A stretch of 32,308 nucleotides of DNA from an uncultured Bacteroidota bacterium (lineage in GTDB: Bacteria > Bacteroidota > Bacteroidia > Chitinophagales > Saprospiraceae): the NCBI GenBank assembly GCA_903933805.1, contig CAIZLM010000168.1:1-32308 (forward strand), given 5' to 3'. Position numbers and translations under genes: made by a program. Below, one piece after another: positions 9,257 through 18,100 of the stretch (the stretch's first letter is position 1; each line of letters starts with the position of its first letter). A model generated the notes under the pieces. It searched no databases. It saw nothing but the letters and a program-made list of their open reading frames with translations, and was not told where the DNA came from.

Positions 9257-10399
9257 TTATTTCCCCAATGCCGCTTCTAGGTCTTGGACCAAATCTTCCA
9301 CATCTTCCACCCCGACACTGAGGCGAATCAGGGAATCTGTGAGGCCGACTTTCAGCCGTTCTTCCCGTGGAATACTGGCATGGGTCATGCTGGCGGGGTG
9401 CCCGATGAGCGATTCTACACCACCCAGCGATTCAGCAAGGGTGAATAAGTGGGTGCTGCTGAGTATTTTAGTGGCATTTTCCAGGGTATTTTCCTGTAAA
9501 TCGAAAGATACCATGGCGCCAAACATGCGCATCTGCTTTTTGGCAACGGCGTGGTTGGGGTGGGTTTCAAACCCGGGCCAGTACACTTTTCCGACTTTGG
9601 GGTGGTTCGAAAGGTAATTGGCTATGACTGCCGCGTTTTCACAAGCCCGTTGAACACGCAGGTGCAGCGTTTTGATTCCCCGCAAAATGAGAAAGCAATC
9701 CTGGGGCCCTGGTATGGCGCCAGAAGCATTTTGGATGAAATGCAGGCGTTGTGCCAGTTCCGCGTCCCGCACAATCAGACATCCGTGTACCACATCCGAG
9801 TGGCCGCCGATGTATTTGGTGGCAGAGTGGAGCACGATGTCGGCGCCCAAATCCAGCGGATTTTGGAGATAAGGAGACGCGAAGGTATTGTCCACGCAGG
9901 TCATGATACCGTGTTGCCGGGCAATGTCGCATACCGCCTGAATGTCCACGATGTTCAGCATGGGATTGGTGGGGGTCTCGATCCAAATGAGCTTGGTATC
10001 AGGACCAATTTCACGCGCCACTTGGTTGGCGTCGCACATATCTACGAACCTGCTTTTTAGTCCCCATTGGCCCCAAATCCGCACCATTTGGCGGTAAGAT
10101 CCACCGTATAAATCATTGACAGCCAGCACTTCATTGCCGGAGGAAAATAGTTTCATCACGGCATCCTGCGCGGCAAGTCCCGATCCGAAACAGATGGCAT
10201 CGGTCCCGTTTTCAAGGGCAGCCAGGTTGCGTTCGAGCGTTGATCGTGTTGGGTTTTGGGTGCGGGCGTACTCGTATCCTTGGTGGACACCCGGGGCTGA
10301 TTGCCGGTAGGTACTGGTTTGAAAAATCGGGGTCATCACCGCCCCGGTAGAAGGGTCTGGTTCAATGCCTGCATGTATTGCTTTGGTGGCAAATTTCAT
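9257..10399 (-). CDS. PLP-dependent trans-sulfuration enzyme (cystathionine gamma-synthase / gamma-lyase family)
   Basis: This 380-residue cytosolic enzyme belongs to the Cys/Met metabolism PLP family. The PLP lysine is Lys195 in LHSATKYIGGHSD. The cofactor-binding Asp is in VDNTFASPYLQ (Asp170), and GYEYARTQNPTR carries the Tyr and Arg that reach the phosphate of the neighbouring subunit. The C-terminal ESLGGVESLIGHPASMTHA and LIRLSVGVED are typical of both cystathionine gamma-synthase (MetB) and cystathionine gamma-lyase. Those two activities cannot be separated reliably by eye, so no symbol is given. The gene is monocistronic with a -7 element 61 nt upstream. I saw no riboswitch in the short leader. 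Confidence 0.9.
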   Translation of the reverse strand: MKFATKAIHAGIEPDPSTGAVMTPIFQTSTYRQSAPGVHQGYEYARTQNPTRSTLERNLAALENGTDAICFGSGLAAQDAVMKLFSSGNEVLAVNDLYGGSYRQMVRIWGQWGLKSRFVDMCDANQVAREIGPDTKLIWIETPTNPMLNIVDIQAVCDIARQHGIMTCVDNTFASPYLQNPLDLGADIVLHSATKYIGGHSDVVHGCLIVRDAELAQRLHFIQNASGAIPGPQDCFLILRGIKTLHLRVQRACENAAVIANYLSNHPKVGKVYWPGFETHPNHAVAKKQMRMFGAMVSFDLQENTLENATKILSSTHLFTLAESLGGVESLIGHPASMTHASIPREERLKVGLTDSLIRLSVGVEDVEDLVQDLEAALGK

Positions 10400-10460
10400 G
10401 GTAAAATAGAGATAATTGAAGAATGATGATACTTGGTTGGTCTCCCTGAGAATGGACGGT

Positions 10461-10468
10461 CAAAGATA
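10461..10468 (-). promoter_or_regulatory. -7 promoter element for the trans-sulfuration gene
   Basis: On the minus strand this reads TATCTTTG, an exact TAnnTTTG match, 61 nt before the start codon at 10399. The implied leader of roughly 55 nt is too short for a SAM riboswitch. Confidence 0.55.
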
Positions 10469-10506
10469 GTTGTTGGGTTGCTATTTGGCGCATATCCCGG
10501 CAGAAC

Positions 10507-10550
10507 AAAGGGTTTCGAAGCGATCATGCTTTCGAAGCCCTTTTTCTTTT
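10507..10550 (+). terminator. Terminator-like hairpin with T-tract, no obvious upstream gene
   Basis: AAAGGGTTTCGAAG (10507-10520) pairs with CTTTCGAAGCCCTTT (ends 10543), with a few G-T pairs or bulges. It is followed by TTTTTCTTTT. The T-tract is only on the plus strand. The nearest plus-strand gene to the left, lysS, already ends at its own terminator 1.2 kb earlier, so this may end a small or antisense transcript starting near 10.45 kb, or be a relic. Confidence 0.5.
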
Positions 10551-10844
10551 TCGAGTGAAAAACCGAATCAGGAGCATAAAAAAATCAGGAGTACACTTTT
10601 TGGGAGACGGGAGAAGACGGTTGATAAGGCCTTGAAAAGGCCTTACAAGCCATAAAACGCGTCAAAAAAACAAGCAAAAAAATAGCCTTAAATAATTGAT
10701 AATCAATATTTTATATAAAAAAACATCAAAAATTCAAAAAAAGTGGCGGGCGACGACACCCTGCTTTGTGTCCTATGCTACCCCTTCGTTCCGCGTGACC
10801 TTTGCTTTGTCAAAAGGAATAAGAAACAATAAAAACATTGTCAC
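10551..10844. other. AT-rich non-coding leader before the peptide cassette
   Basis: No convincing gene lies here. Two AAGGCCTT palindromes sit four bases apart near 10625-10645 and can fold on each other. A run of A/T with A-tracts follows (about 10660-10740), containing a perfect 13-bp inverted repeat ATTGATAATCAAT at 10695-10707. Further on is a possible weak -7 element, GACCTTTG (10797-10804), about 40 nt before the peptide ATG. The make-up is that of a regulated promoter region with a possible operator. Confidence 0.45.
10695..10707. promoter_or_regulatory. 13-bp perfect inverted repeat, possible operator
   Basis: ATTGAT-A-ATCAAT is fully symmetrical and lies in an A/T-rich stretch about 140 bp before the repeat-peptide gene. 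Its arms resemble CRP/FNR half-sites, but the 1-nt spacer is wrong for that family, so the binding protein is unknown. Confidence 0.3.
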
Positions 10845-10997
10845 ATGAAAAGCGCACGGATACTCCCAACCACGACCAATCAGCTAGAAAATCAGGGTCC
10901 TTCTAACATCACAGGACTTGATCTGATCGGCGCCTGCATCACCGGCTTAGACATGATCGGAGATGGTATCACAGGTTTGGATTTAATCGGTGTATAA
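10845..10997 (+). CDS. 50-residue repeat peptide (three ITGLDxIG repeats), unknown function
   Basis: A short open frame from ATG to TAA encodes 50 residues. Residues 1-21 form a polar leader (MKSARILPTTTNQLENQGPS, then N), and residues 22-50 are three tandem units of ITGLDLIG or ITGLDMIG separated by AC and DG, the last ending in V. Across the three copies, T, G, L, D and the final G use different synonymous codons, which is the pattern expected when the amino acids rather than the DNA are conserved. There is no signal peptide and one Cys (31). It is the first gene of a same-strand cassette, 99 bp before the next gene and separated from it by a hairpin. I do not recognise a family. A modified-peptide precursor, a signalling peptide or a small structural repeat peptide are all possible, but no modifying enzyme is adjacent. 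Confidence 0.72.
   Translation: MKSARILPTTTNQLENQGPSNITGLDLIGACITGLDMIGDGITGLDLIGV
10908..10994 (+). repeat. Three tandem 30-nt coding repeats (last one 27 nt)
   Basis: Units run 10908-10937, 10938-10967 and 10968-10994. They encode ITGLDLIGAC, ITGLDMIGDG and ITGLDLIGV. The DNA copies have diverged mostly at third positions (for example Leu25/35/45 as CTT, TTA, TTG), so they are old repeats kept by protein-level selection rather than a recent slippage product. Confidence 0.8.
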
Positions 10998-11029
10998 GGT
11001 TGTGACAAGCAACACATACAACAACAGTA

Positions 11030-11048
11030 ACGGAGGCCCCCCTTCCGT
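11030..11048 (+). other. GC-rich hairpin between the peptide gene and the next gene
   Basis: ACGGAGG pairs with CCTTCCGT around a CCCC loop with one bulged T. No T-tract follows directly, so it is not a classic terminator. It may protect the 3' end of a short peptide mRNA or set the ratio between the peptide and the downstream genes. Confidence 0.45.
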
Positions 11049-11096
11049 GGTAAAACAACTCTTTTAATAATAATAATTTTTCAACCAGGACTCATT

Positions 11097-11561
11097 ATGG
11101 GAAATTTCATCAACACAAACCACCCCATGGGTAGCCAAGCCAAGGCGCCGATGATTCGATCGGTATTTGGTTTGCGGCAACTTTCCAGTGGGATGCAACA
11201 GTTGAGTTGCGACGTGGTTTTTGGCTCACCCAGGGCCGATTGCTTGGGCACCGGTGTATGCAAAATATCTGCCTTGGGTTCTATGCCCAAGACCAATGGT
11301 GTGACCCGCAATTGCCAAAGTGCACCGGGTATCCTACTCCCGCTCGAGGGTGGCAAAGGTGTTTCACTGGTAATACTGCGTGAAATGATGTGCATCAAAT
11401 TGTTGCGTACCCAGTTTCGCACCGGCGTTTTGACCTTAACAGAACCTTGTCGCTTACCCCTTGATATCATCAACGCCTTGTCGTTAAAATTCCAGGAATT
11501 AAAGCCTGGAAGCTACCGATTGGAAGAGGCGAACGGTTTTTTTAGAATTAATTTTATTTAA
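11097..11561 (+). CDS. Uncharacterised 154-residue protein with six cysteines
   Basis: The protein has no signal peptide or membrane segment and is probably cytosolic. Cysteines are at 38, 49, 55, 73, 99 and 118. Cys49 and Cys55 sit in FGSPRADCLGTGVCKI, the most motif-like stretch. The middle is hydrophobic (LVILREMMCIKLLRTQF) and the C terminus LKPGSYRLEEANGFFRINF has the look of a small beta domain. AGGA six bases before the ATG is an unusually good ribosome-binding site for this phylum and supports the start. It is the second gene of the same-strand cassette, with 99 bp before it and 82 bp after. I recognise no named family. Metal or cluster binding is conceivable from the Cys content but is not shown. 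Confidence 0.7.
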   Translation: MGNFINTNHPMGSQAKAPMIRSVFGLRQLSSGMQQLSCDVVFGSPRADCLGTGVCKISALGSMPKTNGVTRNCQSAPGILLPLEGGKGVSLVILREMMCIKLLRTQFRTGVLTLTEPCRLPLDIINALSLKFQELKPGSYRLEEANGFFRINFI

Positions 11562-11643
11562 CATATTTCCTGTAGCAAGCCCGTTTTGGGTTCGTGAAGG
11601 GGTTTTTTCTCACACTAATTTTTCATAATCAAAATTTTTTACC

Positions 11644-12069
11644 ATGAGTGAATTGAACAAAAGAGAATTTCCCGGAGGGATCTTTCTCGCAACGCTTTTC
11701 CTGCTATTGAGTCTCTTCTGTAGCAGCCGGGTAGAAGCCCAGTCCATACAGCCCAAAGTAAATGCGGCTACGTACAACTGGAAGCCAGCCCAAGATGTAT
11801 CCACCATTCTGCTTAGCCAAGTGCAGACGCTGAACCAGCAAATGCCAGGCTTGACAGAAGGAACCCCTCTTTACGATAATACCCTGCGTAGGATCGCCTT
11901 TTTCAAATCCATTGTGGTGGAAATTGGCAAAGGTGCTACGGTAGCGGAGTCGCTTGATCTGTCCCTGACGGCAGCAGCAACCCTGGGTTTTTCGAAAGAA
12001 GCCTCTTACACATCAAAACTTGCCTTGCGCGCGCTCCACACAGAAACGCGCATCATGTTAACCAATTAA
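11644..12069 (+). CDS. Small secreted protein of unknown function (141 residues)
   Basis: Residues 1-33 form a signal peptide: a charged start (MSELNKREFPGG), a hydrophobic core (IFLATLFLLLSLFC) and cleavage after VEA before Gln. The mature part of about 108 residues looks mainly helical (STILLSQVQTLNQQMPGL, IAFFKSIVVEIGKGATVAES, TSKLALRALHTETRIML) and has no Cys, no sorting tail and no lipobox. It would therefore be periplasmic or bound to a partner. It lies 89 bp before the giant surface protein gene on the same strand, which suggests a chaperone-like or accessory role for it, but that is inference. No family recognised. Confidence 0.7.
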   Translation: MSELNKREFPGGIFLATLFLLLSLFCSSRVEAQSIQPKVNAATYNWKPAQDVSTILLSQVQTLNQQMPGLTEGTPLYDNTLRRIAFFKSIVVEIGKGATVAESLDLSLTAAATLGFSKEASYTSKLALRALHTETRIMLTN

Positions 12070-12158
12070 ACTTACTGTTTCCATCAAGTAGGATGTCCTC
12101 TTACTTAAAAATTTCGGACACAGAACATTATTAAGTTTTTTCTTTCAATTCTCATCGC

Positions 12159-15100
12159 ATGAAAAAGAGCAACAGCAATCTAATTTTACTAATGGCCTTC
12201 TTTTGGGCGTTCATGTGCGGCAGCTTGCTGGCACAGACGAACCTGAACTTAGCGGCCAACGGTGTCACGCCGGGCAGCCCATTTACCATAGCGCCCCCAA
12301 CGACATGTTCCTTCAATTTCTTTGACAGTGGTGGTTCTACCTTGAATTACAACAACGGAGCCAACGCAAATGTCACTTTCCTGCCTTCAAACGCAGCGAC
12401 ACACCGCATTCAGGTGACTTTTACAACCTTCTCGCTTGAGCCTGGTTACGATGCATTCTACATCTACAACAGCAATACTGTTGGCACAAACCAAGTACCA
12501 GGTCCTCAGGGCGCTACTTTCGCAGGATTTCCCGCCGGCAACTGGCAGAACATCAGTCCTGGAACGATAACGGCAAGCAAAGATCTCGCCGACGTAGGTG
12601 TTAACCCTACAGAAGCCCTTACATTCCAATTCCGCTCAGACAACTCCATCTCGTATCCGGGCTGGACGGCTGTCGTACGCCAAGTGACAAAAGATCCTTG
12701 TGCCATGACAGCACCCGCAGCACAAACGGTCAACACCGGCTTGGGCGCATTGAGCTGTTTTGGAAATGTATCCACACCCATTCCTACTTTCGCGCCTGCT
12801 GGCTGCAACACCGGTTCTCAAATCAGATACCGCATCAATGGTGGTCTTCCAACCAATGTATCCGGTTCCGGCCCCGTTAATCTAACCGTTCCTGTTGGTT
12901 CCAACATTGTGACCTGGGAATTGGTTGATCCATGCGGCGGTGGCATCATTACCACAGGCAATCAATCTATAACAGTTATTGACAACACACCACCGACCAT
13001 CACTTGTCCGGGCAACGTTGTATTTAACCTCGATGGAGGCCAGTGCGAGCAATCGTACAACTACAGCGTTTCTTGCAGTGATATCTGTCCTTTTACCGTC
13101 ATTCAATCGGTTACGCACCCTTATGATGGTACTACCGGACAAGCGGGTGTCATGTTTGACGTTGTCAACTTGAGCGCAAACCCATTGACCATTTCCCAGT
13201 TTGGCCCATCCTTGGATGCCGGCACACATCCTATGGAAGTGTACTTTACCAACGCATCCTCTACTTGGGTGGGTAACGATCAAAATCCTGCAGCGTGGAC
13301 GCTTGCGGGTGCTATTTCTGTAACATCTTCCGGCCCGGGTTCCGGTACTGCTATCCCAGGATACGGTATTACCCTGGCTCCAGGCCAATCACTGGGTATT
13401 TATTTGACCAGCACAGCCGGCGCGCCAATGCGTTACACCAATGGTGTACGTCAAGTTGCTGATGCCAACCTGCGTGTTTCGTCCAATCCTGGTTCAGGTA
13501 AGGTGTATCCTTTCGCAACAACGTTCCAAAACCGCTCTTACAACGGTTTTGTAAGCTATTCAACAGTTGCCAACCAGGCGCCAGTTCAGTTGAGCGGCTT
13601 GCCTTCCGGTTCTTATTTCCCGATTGGCACCACCGTCAACGTATTCCGTTGCACAGACGCAACCGGTCTTTCCGCCACATGTTCTTTCTCCGTAACCGTG
13701 AAAGAGTATCCTAACCCAACATGGGTGTTGACTTGTAGCGACTTTATTACCGTTGCCTTGGCAGACAACACCTGCTCGGCCAAAATACACGCTGACGACA
13801 TCCTCGACGGAGGTCCATACCGCTGCTATGACAACTATGTAGTAGAAATCGACAAAATTGCACCATTCGGCAACGGCCCATGGGTGCCTGCCGATCTTAC
13901 GTCTGCCGACATTGGCAAGACCTACCGCGTGCGTATCACAGAGCCCATCAACGGCAATAAATGCTATTCTGATGTAAAAGTATTGGACAATGTGAAGCCT
14001 AAAATCAGTTGCAGGCCTTCAGAAGTAACGATTCCTTGCAATTACTCCACGGATCCAAGAGTTGCTTCTACGACGGCACTTTCTTTGAACTTCCCAACGG
14101 ACGTAGCATTGCCGGTACTCGTACACGACAAAGAAACGCGTGAGTTTTCAATTCCAGTTGCGGTATCTCCGGGTGCTGTGGTGAATGACGTAGATTTCAG
14201 AACAAAAATTTCCGGTGACGCATTCTTCAACAACCTGCGCATCCAAGTCATTAGCCCATCGGGTACCATCGTAACCGTTTGGAATGAATTTACGGGTTGC
14301 GCTCCTGCGCCAATCTTCACACGTTTCGACGACGAAGGTTCTGACTTGTTGGATTGTGCAACCTATACGACCGACATCAATGCAGAGATTCCACTTGGAC
14401 TGGGTTCATTGAGCAGTTTTGATGGAGAAGATGCCAATGGAACTTGGATTATACGGGTGACCGACACAAACGGTGGCTTGCCTTCTACGATTTCTTCTGT
14501 TGACATCGCAGAACTGCACATTACGGCACTTGGCACTTTTGGTGCAGGTTTCCCGAATGACTTGACGCCTCCACAGGTTACACCACTTGGCCTCAATGGC
14601 TACAATGTTCCTGCTGGTTTGTTGGATGAGTGTGCCTCTTCTACGCTCACGTACTTCGACCAAGTTGCACCACAGGGTTGCAATTCGATCTATACCAAGA
14701 TTATTACACGCCGCTGGACTGCAACCGACCTTTCGGGCAACAGCTCCACTTGTATTCAGACGATCAACTTGTTGCGCCCACGTTTTGACGATGTAGTGGC
14801 TCCACCAGATTATGATGATATCGACAAGCCCGCTTTTGAATGCGGAAGTGAGTACCCAACACCAAGTTGGATTCAGAACCAAGGTTTACAGGGTTTCCCT
14901 TATGTCTTCGGCTTGCCCGACATCTGCAACCTCAACACGGCATACCAAGATACACGGGTAGGCAATTGCGATGGTTCTTACGACATTTTGCGTACCTGGA
15001 CCGTGATCGATCCATGTGTAGCAATGGGTTCCATGCTGTATGAGCAAGTGATTCACGTACGTGACCAATCGGGTCCTACGTTTGTCGATTGCCCCGCAGA

Positions 15101-18100
15101 TATGGTTGAAACAACAGATCCATACACTTGCTGTGCGTCTTTCAACTTCCCAGACATCCTCGTGGAAGACAATTGTTCCCGCATCAACAATGTGTACGCA
15201 CTGGTATTGACCATTGATCCATTCACCGGTGATACGACTTCGTTCATCCCTGTAGATGGTGGACTGTACGATTTCCCAGGCAACCTGCCAAACTATTCCG
15301 ATACGCTGGCTTCCTTCGGCAATATGCCTTGTATTCCACTTGGCCGCCACATTGTTGTGTACTTTGCACAAGATGATTGTGGTAATGTTGGTACTTGTTC
15401 CTTCCGCTTAACGGTGGCTGACTACTCACCACCACAAGCTGCTTGTGACGAAACAACGGTTGTATCTGTAGGTGTTGATGATCCGCAAGATTGCTACTAC
15501 AAAAGCTCCAACGGTTGTGAATTCGCCGGGGTAACTTGGGTAAAATCGGAAACCTTCAACGATGGTTCTTACGACCAATGTAGTCCGATTAAATACACGG
15601 TTCGCCGTGCACCACCATACAGTGATTGTATCAAAGCACTCGACCAGTCTTCTTGCAATGGCAGTCCTTCCGGCTTGTCAGAGTATGAAATAGCAACTGC
15701 AGAATCTGATTCCATCAAGTTTTACTGCTGCGAAACGAATACAACACAGATGGTTATCCTTCGGGTTTATCAACTGAATTACAACGGAAATATCTCCAAC
15801 TATCCTGACGGCACGCCAGTGTACAATGAGTGCGAGATCGCGGTAACCGTTCAAGACAGGCTGAAACCAATATGTGAGTCGCCGCTCAATGTGACGGTAT
15901 CTTGTGAAAACTTCGATCCTTCCCTCTGGGTTTATGGAAAAGCAAAAGTGTACGACAACTGCTGCCTTGATCCTACCAAAGAATACCTGGGTCAGAAAGG
16001 ACTTTCGCACACGGTGAACTACAGCCAGTTTGACACCATTTGCAACAAAGGCACCATTGTACGCACGTTCAGGGCGTATGACTGCCAAGGCGCTACCAGC
16101 CAGTGCACACAGCGCATCGTTGTGAACTACGAACAAGATTACTTCATCAAATTCCCAGATGACAAAGTCATCAGTGTATGTGATGGAACAGGTGTATATG
16201 GAGAACCTACATTCTTCGGCGAAGATTGTGAATTGCTGGGTGTTTCTTACCAAGACCAAATATTCACCGTAGTGCCTGATGCATGTTTCAAAATTGAGCG
16301 CACTTGGAAAGTTATCAACTGGTGCACCTACAACCCACAGGTCGCTTGCGTCGCGGTACCGAATCCGAATCCAAATTCGAATTCGAGTTCCCCAACCAAC
16401 TTGCCAGGGCCAACCGTGTCTCCTGCCGGAACAGCCGGACCATGGTCGCCAACGGTGGTAAAAATTAACCCGAACGATGCACAAGCCACAAACTTCAGTA
16501 CGTTCTGGTATGCGGATGCAAACTGCTACACCTACAAACAGATCATCAAAGTCATTGACAACCAAGCTCCGGCCATTCAATGCCCACCTAGCCCGGTTGA
16601 ATACTGTGACCTGACCGACAACAACCCACGTCTGTGGAACGAATCTTACTGGTACGACCCAGTCATTCAATCACATGACCTCGCAGATGCACCCACAGAT
16701 TTGAGCATTGTAGCATCCGACCTTTGCTCAGGCTCTAACCTGACAGTACGTTACATCTTGATCCTGGATCTTGACAGCGACGGCATCATGGAAACAGTTG
16801 TCAGCAGTTCGAACCTGCCATTGGCTGGTACCGTTAACTTCGACAACGTTAGCACACCCAACTTCACCGGCGGCACGGTACGTACCTTCGATGAGCGTCA
16901 GGTGTCTGCTGCACAGAAATACCGATTCGCACTCCAAACGGTGGCAAATGGTACTTCCCTGACAGCCTCGGTACGTTGGAACTCACAAGCAGCGCAAAGC
17001 TCGTATGTAGTGCCTGAATTGCCTTACGGAACCCACAAAATCAAATGGGTTGTAGGAGATGGTTGCGGCAACGAAGCCGTGTGTGAATATACTTTCGTCG
17101 TGAAAGATTGCCACCCACCAGCCATTGTTTGTACCAACGGTTTGAGTGTTAACATGACAGCATGGGGTATGGCGGTGTTGTATGCCAGTGACTTCTTGGT
17201 GTACTCCAGCGACAACAATACACCAGATGATCAACTTGAATTTGGTATCATTAAGTCAGGTACCGGTGCAGGCTTCCCATTGGATGCAAATGGCAACCCA
17301 GTTGTTTCCTTACAGTTTAACTGCGATGAAATTGGTACGCAACCTGTTGAACTGTGGGTAAATGATGCGGCCGGAAACACAGACTACTGTGAAACGTACA
17401 TCATCATTCAGGACAACGGCGGAAACTGTGTCACCGACATGGCTACCGTATCAGGAGCACTGAAAACAGAAGGTGGTGAAGGCTTGGAAGAGAGTGACGT
17501 GGAGTTGTCGGGTCAAAATCCTGCCGGTCCGTCATTCGATCACTTCGACCTTACCGACCACAGCGGTGCGTATGACTTCATCCACGCCGTGCCTGTTTTC
17601 TCCAACTATGTGGTTACCCCAGCGCTGGACAACAACCCGCTCAATGGTGTAACAACGTATGACCTTGTCTTGATCAGCAAACACATCCTCGGTATTCAGC
17701 CGCTCGGATCGCCTTACAAAATGATTGCAGCCGACGCCAACATGTCGAACTCCATCACCACGTTTGACTTGGTTGAATTGCGCAAACTGATCTTGGGTAT
17801 CTACCAGGAGTTGCCTGCTAACACCAGCTGGAGGTTTGTTGACAAATCATTCAACTTCGCCAACCCAGCCAATCCATTCACTGCCGCTTTCCCTGAAAGC
17901 AAAACAGTGGCTGCTATTCAAGCCAATGCTATGGCCGACGATTTTGTCGCCATCAAAATTGGTGACGTGAACAACTCGGTTATCGCCAACTCGCTCATGA
18001 TCAACGAAGATCGCAGTGTAGGTACCCTGGTGTTCGATGTGGATGATCGTTCGGTGAAAGCAGACGAAGTATTCGAGGTAAAATTCAAGGCCGCTGAAAA

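Noticed and set aside
10400-10460. SAM riboswitch in the leader of the trans-sulfuration gene
   Set aside because: The leader after the -7 element is only about 55 nt, and no riboswitch-like pairing was seen.
10470-10655. 61-codon plus-strand open frame
   Set aside because: It runs straight through a terminator-like hairpin and an A-rich stretch, and has no recognisable content.
10908-10994. CRISPR-like array from the 30-nt repeats
   Set aside because: The repeats abut without spacers, differ at many third positions, and lie in one open frame.
15678-16670. 330-codon antisense open frame inside the giant gene
   Set aside because: Aromatic- and Val-rich shadow of the Thr/Asn/Pro-rich sense strand. 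The sense gene is continuous with clear domains; several similar antisense frames occur along it.
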